DNA of 64,000 nucleotides from CAZSDP01 sp964605665 (GTDB lineage Bacteria; Planctomycetota; UBA8108; UBA1146), in NCBI GenBank assembly GCA_964605665.1, contig CAZSDP010000019.1, positions 1-64,000 on the forward strand. The letters run 5' to 3'. Both the position numbers and the translations under genes were made by a program. The number at the start of each line of letters is the position of its first letter. Position 1 is the first letter of the stretch. Below, piece after piece: positions 45,988 to 55,400 of this stretch. Below the pieces are notes generated by a model that saw only the letters and a program-made list of their open reading frames with translations, did not search any database and was not told where the DNA came from.

Positions 45988-46242
45988 GGTAGGAAGACTC
46001 TTTCCTTTTGATGATCAAAAGGAGAAAGCGGTCAGGCATAGAGGCCCGAGGATCCCGACTGAACTGTGGGATCTCAGCCTCGATTCAAATTGGTCAAATA
46101 CCCTCGCGGAGTCGAATGAAAACCACGTTTCAGTCGCCAGCATCGACACGCAGATCAAACCCCAAGGTCTAAACCCCGCGGGATTGATAGCGACAACTTA
46201 CTGACAAACGAGAAGGAGAACCGAGACGGTTATAAAACTGCC

Positions 46243-47571
46243 TCAGTCCGAGAGTATCTCGATTCCGGTGACGTGAATCAGCTGCGCACCTGCACTAGGC
46301 GGCTGCTCCTGAATCACCCCCGAAATCCCCACACGTTTGTTCACATAGCCGTCTAACTTCAACTGCTCACTCTTCAAGTAGAACATCAACTGGTTCCCCT
46401 TGAGGAGCCGATGTGTGCCGTCAACTTTCCGGTATTTACCCAATGTCGAGACCCAGCCGACAGCGACAAATCTCTTGTCCTGTCGAGTGGAGTCTTGAAC
46501 CGGTTTCTCCTCAAATTTTTGTTCTTTTGCTTCGGCGATCTCTCGTAATCGCCGGGCTTCTTCCTTTTCAATCTCTAGGGCTGCCATACGACGTTGCACG
46601 GGAACCCACTCAGATTCGATGACATCGATCCACTGTTTCGCCGCCGCAGCGACGACCAGATCTTCTGTCCCTACCGATAAGACTCTCAGCTCCTTGAGAA
46701 TCGGAGCGAAATTCCATTCAGAAGGAACCTTTGCTTGTTCGATTCGGAGTTGCTCGTAGATGGCGACCAGCGGCTCACGACCTGCCACGGGAAATGGCAA
46801 CTCAGGTGCCTTCCTTCCCGTGGAGGCATCGACGAGCCCTCCTTCATCTCCACCCACTGCAGGCTTCGGTCCACTTTTGGACAACTCTCCTCGATGACTC
46901 GGCTCCGCCGTACCCGGACCGCGCGCAGCGCGTGGGTAGAATCGAGCAACCTGTTGGTTGTTGAGAGCAGAGCCGAGGTCGATGAACTCTCGGTGGATCC
47001 AACCGCTCGCTTGCGATGGAGCCTCGATCTGAACCCACGCTCCCCGAGTTCGATCTGTATCGTCCACCGCTCCGGTCGGAATCAGCATGTTACCGAGTTG
47101 GACCTTACCCACCGGCGTATAGGTGGTGTTTGGTCGGACTCGGATTTGAACCTGATTCCCGGAGACACGCAGTCGCCCATCCCCTGTCGATTGGACATAG
47201 TTCTGGGAGATCCAGAGCTTCACCGTCGGAGGGAGGATGAATCTCACCCAGTCTCCTTGGCTCGCGGTGGCCACAACCCTCGTCTGGTGGGGTAAATGGG
47301 TGAGAGCAAAGTGATTCGTGCTCGGGCCTGTTCGAATATTGACGCGATTACCGTTGATTTGGCCCGCTTTGGGAAATCCCGTTTCCACCAGTTGAGGGGA
47401 TCCACTTCCCTGAGCCGACGCGAAGTGCCCAGGCCCCCCGAGGAAACTCGAGAAGAAAGCACCCAGCAGCAGTAAACCCTGCAAAATCAGTAGGGATGTC
47501 CGAGCTCGGCCGATCTTGACTTGTGTATTCTTGCCGATCTCTCGAAGGCCTCGTTCTTGTTCCAACGTCAT
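46243..47571 (-). CDS. Secreted or membrane-anchored SH3-domain protein
   Basis: About 442 residues from ATG 47571; ATG 47586 is an alternative within the tandem repeat. One hydrophobic N-terminal segment (SLLILQGLLLLGAFFSSFLGG). Two bacterial SH3 (SH3_3) domains follow: GQINGNRVNIRTGPSTNHFALTHLPHQTRVVATASQGDWVRF and DGRLRVSGNQVQIRVRPNTTYTPVGKVQLGNMLIPT. A Pro/Gly linker, a coiled coil (LEIEKEEARRLREIAEAKEQK) and a C-terminal OB-like segment (GWVSTLGKYRKVDGTHRLLKGNQLMFYLKSEQLKLDGYVNKRVGISGVI) complete it. SH3_3 domains bind cell-wall or peptide ligands. Repeat DNA overlaps its start. Confidence 0.75.
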   Translation of the reverse strand: MTLEQERGLREIGKNTQVKIGRARTSLLILQGLLLLGAFFSSFLGGPGHFASAQGSGSPQLVETGFPKAGQINGNRVNIRTGPSTNHFALTHLPHQTRVVATASQGDWVRFILPPTVKLWISQNYVQSTGDGRLRVSGNQVQIRVRPNTTYTPVGKVQLGNMLIPTGAVDDTDRTRGAWVQIEAPSQASGWIHREFIDLGSALNNQQVARFYPRAARGPGTAEPSHRGELSKSGPKPAVGGDEGGLVDASTGRKAPELPFPVAGREPLVAIYEQLRIEQAKVPSEWNFAPILKELRVLSVGTEDLVVAAAAKQWIDVIESEWVPVQRRMAALEIEKEEARRLREIAEAKEQKFEEKPVQDSTRQDKRFVAVGWVSTLGKYRKVDGTHRLLKGNQLMFYLKSEQLKLDGYVNKRVGISGVIQEQPPSAGAQLIHVTGIEILSD

Positions 47572-47576
47572 TTCTT

Positions 47577-47761
47577 CATTCCCCATCTGTCATTCCCCAT
47601 CTGTCATTCCGCATCTGGCATTCCGCATCTGGCNNNNNNNNNNNNNNNNNNNNNNNNNNNNNNNNNNNNNNNNNNNNNNNNNNNNNNNNNNNNNNNNNNN
47701 NNNNNNNNNNNNNNNNNNNNNNNNNNNNNNNNNCATTCCGCATCTGGCATTCCGCATCTGG
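47577..47761. repeat. Tandem 14-bp minisatellite around an assembly gap
   Basis: Copies of CATTCCSCATCTGK-like units: two CATTCCCCATCTGT (47577-47604) and two CATTCCGCATCTGG (47605-47632), then 100 N, then two CATTCCGCATCTGG (47734-47761). The true copy number is unknown because of the gap. The repeat covers the 5' end of the SH3 gene and its upstream region. Confidence 0.9.
47634..47733. other. Assembly gap of 100 N
   Basis: A run of exactly 100 N, the usual scaffold placeholder. It lies within the 14-bp repeat, so it reflects failed assembly of the repeat and not a measured length. Confidence 0.98.
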
Positions 47762-48276
47762 CTGCCGAATCAAATCTAGAAGGCAATTTCGCGGGATCGT
47801 CAGAATTACCACGCCGAAGTCCGCTCTCAACGTACGGGCTCACCGAGTGACACCGAAGAGCGACTTCAGTTGAGCGATCGTGATTCGAAGCTCTTTTAGG
47901 AGTTCAGCAGCTCCGAATTCAGCGGTTCTGAGGCTCACCAGCCCCACCGCTCCAGAGAAGTCGCCCCTTCCGGAGCTTTCAACCGTGTTGCAGGCTCTCA
48001 GAACCGGGTGAGATGAAATCGCTCTCGAGATGAACCCCAAAACGGGTCCATGACTGGGGTAAGTCGCAGAGCGAATCCATTCGCGGCAAAGCAATGGCCT
48101 GGCTCGCATCTCACTAAAATGTCGTAACTTACGCCCAAACAACCGGTCCGAAAAAGCGGTGCCGACCGTCTGGCGAGAGACAGTCTAGGTCGACACCCAG
48201 AAACTGTCAATCGAGGCGTGAATCTGGAAGAACTCGAATTCGTCGAGGAACTGATCGCTGAGGAGAGGAATCGGCT
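47762..48276. other. Intergenic region with an inverted repeat
   Basis: 515 bases downstream of the DUF89 gene and upstream of the SH3 gene. GGTTCTGAG (47924-47932) and CTCAGAACC (47997-48005) form a 9-bp inverted repeat around 64 bases. A 100-residue minus-strand frame (47840-48142) has no ribosome site or recognised domain; its end (ELLKELRITIAQLKSLFGV) looks protein-like, so a degraded gene is possible. Confidence 0.35.
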
Positions 48277-49179
48277 TCAACTGCGAACGAAGATCAGCTG
48301 GCCCACCCGGCTTCCTTGCTGCCGGGCCATCACCCCACACTTGATCCGGAAGAGTGAATAGAGGCTGCGCGCCCCCCCTCCCAAGGTTTCGAAGTGGGCT
48401 TGCCCCTTCGCCAAGACGAGATCGCTCGACTCAAAGGCCTCTCGAAACTCACGCTGTGTTGATTCAAGAGAGATACCGATTCCTGGGGTTCCCGGATCGA
48501 GGACTCGACAGACCGTCGGGTGTTCATCGAGACCAACCGTCGACAAGTCTTCGCGCGTCGCATCGAGGAGCACTGGATGGGTCCGAACAACCGATGTGAT
48601 CTGGATCTCCGGCTTAAGAGCGGCGATTTGATCGATCAAGACCCGATCAAACCAAAGCTCTGGAGCACTATCATGAACGAAGAGCAGAGAGGTTGTTTCG
48701 CTGAGCTCTTCTTGAAATCGGTCGATATCTGCGAAGGCGAAGCTGTCTTCAGACGCACCCTCTTCATGCAGCCCGATCTTGCGTAAATCTGCCCGAACAT
48801 CTCCCCGAGACAAAATCTCGTCATCGAAGACATTTGAACGCGCGGCCGCCAGAAGAGCTTGATCGAGGGGGGATTCCGCAGCCTCGATCTTCCGGGCAAG
48901 GGGCTCTACCAACGATTCCATCTCGTGAAGCCACTTGCCGCGCGCTTCAGCCCAAGGATCGGAAACCCCTAAATTCCGGCAGACAAGCTCGTGCAATTCG
49001 CTGAAACGCTCCGCCGGAGTTGCCCCCCGCTCCGCATCGATCAGCTCTGCCATCGCCCGGGAGAGGACTTTCTCATGGAGCCAGGGATCATCCGTAATCT
49101 TCGCCGCAGTAGCGAGAACTCGTCTCAGTAGGCAGGGTGTACAGGCAGGAACCACCTTCAAGGGTGGCTCCGTCCACAA
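48277..49179 (-). CDS. DUF89-family protein (damage-control phosphatase-like)
   Basis: 300 residues from a TTG at 49179, the first usable start after a stop. Signature parts of DUF89: PACTPCLLRR near the start, FVHDSAPELWFDRVLIDQI (family usual is DNAGEI...FD), VRTHPVLLDATREDL, LVLAKGQAHFETL and FRIKCGVMA. DUF89 phosphatases dephosphorylate damaged or side metabolites using divalent metal. Some key positions differ from the canonical motifs, so activity is uncertain. It follows the SPOR-like gene by 25 bases on the same strand. Confidence 0.8.
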   Translation of the reverse strand: MWTEPPLKVVPACTPCLLRRVLATAAKITDDPWLHEKVLSRAMAELIDAERGATPAERFSELHELVCRNLGVSDPWAEARGKWLHEMESLVEPLARKIEAAESPLDQALLAAARSNVFDDEILSRGDVRADLRKIGLHEEGASEDSFAFADIDRFQEELSETTSLLFVHDSAPELWFDRVLIDQIAALKPEIQITSVVRTHPVLLDATREDLSTVGLDEHPTVCRVLDPGTPGIGISLESTQREFREAFESSDLVLAKGQAHFETLGGGARSLYSLFRIKCGVMARQQGSRVGQLIFVRS

Positions 49180-49204
49180 GCGATGGCGAAGACGGTACTC
49201 CTCA

Positions 49205-50167
49205 TCAAAGGCGCATCAATTCCATCTCCGCGGGAGTGAACTCGAGTGTCCGAAGATATGCATCGACAAACTTCGTCCCTTTTCGCGGCTTGATGCGGTG
49301 AATCTGCGGCAACATCTCTTCTGCTTCTGAGACAGAATCGAACGGTCCCACGAACACTGCCAACTGCCCCCCGAGAATCGTGGGGTGGACTCGTCCCTCA
49401 CCAAATCCAAAGTCCTCGACGTATCGAACCAGCTCCTCCACTCCCTTGACATACATCGGATTGTCAGGGCTCCCCAGTTGCGAAGCCACGATGATCACCG
49501 ACAGACGAGTGGGGCCACCGGCCAACCGATGAACCGTCTCTTCGCCAGATGCTTGACTCCCCTGCCCAGAATTGACCACATTTCGAATCTCAGGCTGGGA
49601 GCCTCCTGGTCCATGCAAGAGTGGAGTCGAGGACCAACTGGGGGAATCTGCTGGCCCCCCAAATGTTGAGAGCCGTTCTTGCTCCTTCTCCGCTTGCGAA
49701 ATCCCCATCTGGAAGCTGAGCCAACCGAGGAGAATCACTCCCAGACCTGCGATGACGAGAACGGGTGGCTTCATGCCGATCGTCTGGTCCCACCATCCCG
49801 CCTCCCCTCGAAGGGTCGGCTCGACGTCATCTAAGCCAGAACTCAATTCGGAAGGCAAAGGGGCCAATCGCCGCGAGGAGCGAGGCGACGGCGTCACATC
49901 GATCCGAGGTTTGCCTGACGCTTGAGGAGCTGGCGTGGAACTTCCCGTCACTCGATTGGGCATATCTTCAGACGACGCTGGATCGATCCCCTGGAGACGA
50001 GATGACCCCAACTGCCCTTCGCCGGTCCCCAAAGGATCCTCGGCTCCATCGACAACAGATCGGTCTTCAGCAGAATCGTGAATGATCGTTGATTCGTGTA
50101 GTTCGGCGGATTCACCGGGATCCCGCAGGATCTCGAACAAACTCACCTCCCCGCGACGACGCTTCAT
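49205..50167 (-). CDS. Single-pass membrane protein with SPOR-like C-terminal domain
   Basis: 320 residues; ATG 50167 with AAGGGG upstream. The first ~125 residues are acidic, Ser/Pro rich and probably disordered in the cytoplasm. A transmembrane helix follows (PPVLVIAGLGVILLGWLSFQMG), then a Gly/Ser-rich linker and a C-terminal domain of about 100 residues (LSVIIVASQLGSPDNPMYVKGVEELVRYVEDFGFGEGRVHPTILGGQLAVFVGPFDSVSEAEEMLPQIHRI) with the two beta-alpha-beta halves of SPOR domains (VGPFxSxxEAE motif). SPOR domains bind denuded peptidoglycan at division sites. Sequence similarity is by pattern only. Confidence 0.65.
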   Translation of the reverse strand: MKRRRGEVSLFEILRDPGESAELHESTIIHDSAEDRSVVDGAEDPLGTGEGQLGSSRLQGIDPASSEDMPNRVTGSSTPAPQASGKPRIDVTPSPRSSRRLAPLPSELSSGLDDVEPTLRGEAGWWDQTIGMKPPVLVIAGLGVILLGWLSFQMGISQAEKEQERLSTFGGPADSPSWSSTPLLHGPGGSQPEIRNVVNSGQGSQASGEETVHRLAGGPTRLSVIIVASQLGSPDNPMYVKGVEELVRYVEDFGFGEGRVHPTILGGQLAVFVGPFDSVSEAEEMLPQIHRIKPRKGTKFVDAYLRTLEFTPAEMELMRL

Positions 50168-51029
50168 CTATGGGATCCCCTTCCCCCGGGCGGTTCGCAG
50201 CGTGTCCATCGAGCAAAACGGCAAAGATCGACCACTCTATCGCAAGATATGATCGACTTGAGGGCGGAACCCTCCGAATCCGTGACGATCACAAAGGGCC
50301 ACAATTGGAGCCGTGGCCCTTTATCGCCCCCTTGAGTCGGGAGCGCTGGAGATCTTACCAGCCCCCACATTCCCAGTCTCCATTTGCCCACTCCAAATAC
50401 CTTCTTAGGGGCTGGAGTATGACAGCACCGAGGTCACGGAATTCAGATTCGAGACTCTCACGACTGGGCTGAGCGCGCTCGGGAGCACCACGCTCAAGGG
50501 ACCGAGGACACAGATTGTGGGACAGATCATCCCCGCTTCATCACGGAGTCTAAGAGAGGGTCTCGGATGCGTCAAGGAAGGGAACGCACCACCTTCTTAT
50601 TCGCTCGAAACTTGACGACATCTGATTCTGATCTCGGGAGGTTTCATCCTCGACCGATTGAGCTAGAGAGCTAGAATCAACGCACGAAGCGGTGGATCGA
50701 GAGATCCACCAATTCAGAGTCGTAGGCAGGAAGCGGCTGCGAATCGAGATCGAAGCGATTCGGCCAGCGCTCCCCTGGGGTCGGGTTGCGTTCAATCGAT
50801 TCCAGAGGCGCTGACTCACCGCGGTGGGCCGCTTCCTACTTCTGCTCTGGCAGCATCCTGAAGCGACACGACTCTACTGACTGCAGACCTCTTCCCAGTT
50901 CGGGGCCTTCAAACCCGATCTCGACGTGAAAGGCAGGCCCTACGTTTGTCTCCATCGACACTCGCCCGTCGGAGCGCCCTTCCTCGAATCGTCACCCCAC
51001 CGATACCCGCTGGGGTGATCTGTTCAAGA
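50168..51029. other. Long intergenic region, 862 bases
   Basis: Between two divergent genes. It holds a strong 10-bp hairpin at 50293-50322 but no ORF with a recognisable domain; minus-strand 50550-50819 and a plus-strand frame near 50672-50815 are open but have no ribosome site or ATG. Possibly a promoter region plus an unrecognised small RNA. Confidence 0.4.
50293..50322. terminator. Orphan terminator-like hairpin
   Basis: AAAGGGCCAC and GTGGCCCTTT form a perfect 10-bp stem around a 10-base loop. It lies upstream of both neighbouring divergent genes, so no annotated gene is ended by it. The U run is short (CCCTTTA). Confidence 0.4.
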
Positions 51030-52232
51030 ATGAAGGTGCTGAGTCTTCCCATCTTCTGCTTGGTTCTGCTCGGCTCCACCGTATCTCTCGCATCGGAGAA
51101 CAATCCAGGAGAACTGGAAATCGAGATGGTGGGCAAGTCTCTCCATGGCCGCCTGTCAGAGGGTCTTGATCTCGACTCAAAAGAGATCGTCCTTGAAGAC
51201 CAACGACTTCCTCTCCGCGATGTCTTGCGTATTCGCTTTCGACAACCCGCTCCGGGTCAACGTTGGAACACCGCACTCCGACTCGCGGACGGAACACGCA
51301 TTCACGGCAGTCTCAAAGAGTCGAGCGACCCCGACCACTTATCAGTCCAGTTGCCCTCTCTCTCCACGCCTCTTCGGGTGCCGTTAGAGTGGGTGCGAGA
51401 GGTCCGACGGGGTGTTCCCACCACTGGATCGACTCCAGCCACCACTGAGGATCGGATTGAAACGACTCGAAACGCTTCGATCACCGGGGTCATCGAGTCG
51501 ATTGAAGTCTCCGGTGTCACCATCGAGGATGCTTCTCTCGGAACTCTCGAGGTACCTTGGGACCAGATTGAACGTGTCTTAGTAGCACCACTCGATCCGC
51601 CCCCCGAACTCCCCGACACCTCCGTTCCTTGTTTTGTCGAAACAAGTGATGGTAGTCGATTTAGAGGTGCCTTGAAGGAGCTCTCCCGAACTCGATGTCA
51701 GTTGGAGAGTCTATTATTGGGAGCCATCACTCTCGAGGAGGAGCACTGCGTCGAACTGGAGGTTCTACTCAACCGCATCGCCTACCTCTCCGATCGAGAG
51801 CCGATTTCTGTTGAGGAGGGGATTCCATTCTCTGACTACTTCCCCTGGAAATACCAACGTGATCGAAATGTCCTGGGCGGTCCTCTTCGAATTGGTCGAG
51901 AGACGTTTCGAAAGGGTCTTGGAGTTCACTCGAAGAGCACTCTCAAGTTCTCGATTGAACCAGGGGACCTACTATTTCGAAGCATGATCGGGATTGACGT
52001 CGTCGGAAGGCCCGTCGACGACAATCCCCATGTCGGATCAGTTCTCTTCGTCGTGCTCCTCGACGGAGAAGAGGCGTGGAGATCAAAGGACGTCAGCTGG
52101 TCCGATCCTCCACGTCCGATCGAGATTCCTCTAGAGGGCCACCGAGAGCTCACTCTCGTCGTCGAGATGGGGCTGGGCCATCACGTTCTAGATCGCGCAA
52201 ACTGGGCTGACGCTCGAATCCTTCGCAAGTAA
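51030..52232 (+). CDS. Secreted NPCBM-domain protein with SM-like beta repeats
   Basis: 400 residues from ATG 51030; a start at 50946 is out of line with the signal peptide (LSLPIFCLVLLGSTVSLAS). It has four repeats of an ~45-residue beta module: MVGKSLHGRLSEGLDLDSKEIVL, DGTRIHGSLKESSDPDHLSVQL, RNASITGVIESIEVSGVTIED and DGSRFRGALKELSRTRCQLES, each ending in a hydrophobic-Ile-Arg/Glu motif. The C-terminal ~140 residues (YFPWKYQRDRNVLGGPLRIGRETFRKGLGVHSKSTLKFSI...RELTLVVEMG...RANWADARIL) form an NPCBM/NEW2 domain, found next to glycosidases and binding carbohydrate. Likely exported. No ribosome site is strong. Confidence 0.8.
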   Translation: MKVLSLPIFCLVLLGSTVSLASENNPGELEIEMVGKSLHGRLSEGLDLDSKEIVLEDQRLPLRDVLRIRFRQPAPGQRWNTALRLADGTRIHGSLKESSDPDHLSVQLPSLSTPLRVPLEWVREVRRGVPTTGSTPATTEDRIETTRNASITGVIESIEVSGVTIEDASLGTLEVPWDQIERVLVAPLDPPPELPDTSVPCFVETSDGSRFRGALKELSRTRCQLESLLLGAITLEEEHCVELEVLLNRIAYLSDREPISVEEGIPFSDYFPWKYQRDRNVLGGPLRIGRETFRKGLGVHSKSTLKFSIEPGDLLFRSMIGIDVVGRPVDDNPHVGSVLFVVLLDGEEAWRSKDVSWSDPPRPIEIPLEGHRELTLVVEMGLGHHVLDRANWADARILRK

Positions 52233-52392
52233 TCCATTCACTTGAAACGTCGTCATTTGTTGGAGATTTCTTCTCTGCGAGAATACCCGTAGCTGCCAGC
52301 TTACGTTCGAGCTTCGGGTCGATTCTGCCGCCATCGAGAGTACAGAAGACTCAGATACACCGATCACCGTCGATCACTCCACGCGACTACGC

Positions 52393-52426
52393 TGGAATTG
52401 GAGGAAACGGTGGAATTGGAGGAAAC
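52393..52426 (+). repeat. Tandem duplication of a Shine-Dalgarno region
   Basis: TGGAATTGGAGGAAAC occurs twice (52393-52408 and 52411-52426) with an 18-base period, just before the TTG start at 52427. Each copy holds GGAGG. Confidence 0.85.
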
Positions 52427-55400
52427 TTGGCAACCTCTCCGCATCGCAACCAGCACTGTCGTTCACCAAAGAAATCTAGAGGGATGCGATCGACTTTCGG
52501 TACCCCGCTTCTTTGCGCGTTGTTACTCGGGTCATTACTGATTCAGAACGAGTCGGACCTCTTCGGCGCACCGAGCGATGCAGCTGAAGCAGCCAACGCT
52601 GTCTGGGGAACTGGCTGGAAAACAGGTCATGACGCCCTCGATTCTGCGTGGGAACTCCAGCGAGCGATCGAGAATTTCCCGGCAATTCCGGGTCTCAGCC
52701 GAGTCGATACAAGAATCGTCGCAACCGAGATCGCATTGCGCCGATTTCATGATGTTGTCCTCGCCACTGGACTCCCCAAACGGGGAGTAGAAATCCTCGA
52801 AGAGTTTATCGAGACCCCACTCCACCCCTCCGTCCAAAGCCAAGCCCAACATTTGCTCGCGATCTTCTACCACCTCTCGGGCGATTTCGAAGGAGCGCGG
52901 AGGGAATGGTCCAGTCTCGGTTTTCTACGTTCCTTTCAGTTGATCGGACCATTTGAAAATGAACGGGGATCTGGTTTTCGAGCCCAATATCCGCCCGAAA
53001 CCGAAGTCGATCTCGAGGCAGAGTATCCAGGGAAACGCGGATCGGTTTCGTGGCGTAGCTGGAACGAAATGGGAATTGCCGGTCAGATTGAACTTGGAGA
53101 ATTGCTGAGGCCTTCGGAAGAATCACTCGCTTATCTGGTGAGTTGGATCGAGAGCCCGAAAGCCACCGACGCAGTCATCCGAGTCGGTTCAAGTGGAGCG
53201 TACCGAATATGGATCGATGACGTCGAGGTCGCCACCGCCGATGTCGAACGTCCCCTTCGACTCGATCAAGATGCGATCCCGATCAGACTCCGACCGGGAG
53301 TGCAGCAGATTCGAATTCTCAGCGGACAGCAAAAGGGCCGCTGGGCGATTCGCGTGCGCTTCACTGACGATGCGGGCGCACCCCTGGAAGACATCAAAGT
53401 CACGGAGCTGCCGCCGGGCGAGGGGCTGGTGGCCCCTCCAGCAGGATTCGATCCCCGACGTGAGTCTTCGCCTGATCTCGGAGCGAGAAGTCGCCTCTCA
53501 CGTGCCGAACCGACCGCTTGGCCACTCCACCTATCGGGGTGGATCGCAGCGGAGGTTCATGCTCATGATCTGACAGAACACCCCGATCGAGAGGCATATC
53601 GTGCGGCGATCAGACTCGATCCCGACAATCCACATCTCCGCTATGCTCTTGCCGAGAGCTACCAACAAACGGTGGGACATGCAGCCGAGCGTGAAGAGAA
53701 CCCTCGTAGACAGGCGCTCGAAGAGACCCTTGACCTCGATCCGACATTCAACCGCGCTAGATTCGCATTGATCGAGTACTACCTGGACCGCTTCAACAAT
53801 CTCACCAAAGCCTCTGAACTCTTCAAAAGCTGCTGGGAACATGATCCAGCAACCCGCGACATCGATCGGTCCCCGCAACTGCTCGAACTGGGACGCCGAA
53901 TCCTCAGTCTCGACCTCGGGTCTGAAGCAGGACGCCCTCTCGAGATGATGCTGATCGATAGCTTGAAGGAGAAACAGGAATTAAGGGTCCCCGTGCGTTT
54001 GACCGCATACAGGATGGCACAACAACGGGGAGAACTGAAGGAGGCCCAGGCGATCCTCGACGAAGGACTGGAGCTGTTTCCACTGCAGGATGAGCTGCTA
54101 TTTGCGCGCGCAGAATTCGCAACAAGCCTTGGTGATCTCGAGACAACACGAAGTCTACTCAGTCGTCGAGTGGCCGCCCGTCCTCTACAGACCTCTGGCT
54201 GGGTTGCGCTGGCCGGATTTGAGCAGTCGGTCGATCGATTGGATTCTGCGCTCATCGCTCTGGACGAGGCGCTCAGAATCGCCCCCCAGTCGGAACGATA
54301 CCTGGTTCAGCGAGGCCACCTGCTCCACTTGCTGGAGCGAGACACTGCCGCTCGTGACTCTTGGGCGCGAGCGCTTGAGCTCGAACCGAATCAACCAAAA
54401 CTTCGAGCACTCACTGAGTATCTCCAGTCGAGCTCTCCTGGAATCGAAGAAGAGTTTCGCATCGACATGTCGTCAAGAATCACCGCGGCCCTCAATTCCG
54501 CGGTCGAAGAGGAAGATCCTTATCACATCCTTCTGGAGAATCAGGCCTCTGACGTCCAAGAAGACGGAACCGCAGTTCGTTATCACCAGAAAGTGATGCG
54601 CGTACTGACCGACGCGGGTATCCGGCAGTTGGACACTCACGTGGTTCCCTACGCCTACGGTGAACAGTGGGTCCGTATTCTGAAAGCACGTATTCATCGA
54701 CCGGATGGCTCTTATGCCGATGCGAGAATCCGCAATCGCGATCCCGCGGTTCGCGAGGGTGAATACCCCGTGTGGAGTCGAGCCCTTGTCGACCTTCCGC
54801 CATTGACCAAAGGTGACGTCGTCGAGCTCGAGTACCTCGTTGAGGATCTTCGTCAGTCATTCTTCGGCGACTACTTCGGCGAAAAAGTTCTCTTCGGCGG
54901 CTATCTACCTCGGTCAGAAACTGTCTACACCGTGCGGTTTCCGAGTGAGCGTGTCCTCTATCGACGTACTCATCAGTTAGAGGAACCGCTCATAACAGAG
55001 ACCGGCCAAAAGACCACCTGGCAGTGGCGTTCCACTGCAGAAAGCAAAGTCGAACCGGAACCTGCCGGCCCCCCCGTTGCTGAACTCGTCCCTCATGTCG
55101 AAATCTCGAGCTACAAGACTTGGGATGAGTTTGCGACCTGGTACCACCATCTGATTCGGAGGCAGTTCGAAGTCAGCCCGGAAATTCGCGCAAAGGTCGA
55201 AGAACTCACTTCTAACACCGACGACAAAGCTGAACAGGTGCGCCGAATTTATGAATTTGTCGCAAATGAGATTCGATACATCGCTTGGGAGTTCGGCGTC
55301 CATGGCTTCCAGCCCTACAACGCAAGCACGATCTTCACTCGACGCTTTGGCGACTGTAAAGACAAGGCGACCCTGATTTGTACGATGCTGAGCGAACTCG

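Noticed and set aside
47577..47761. Possible CRISPR array
   Set aside because: The units are contiguous 14-mers without spacers and no cas gene is near, so it is a minisatellite.
50550..50819. Minus-strand 89-residue ORF in the 862-base gap
   Set aside because: It lacks a ribosome site and recognisable sequence, and an opposite-strand frame is equally open.
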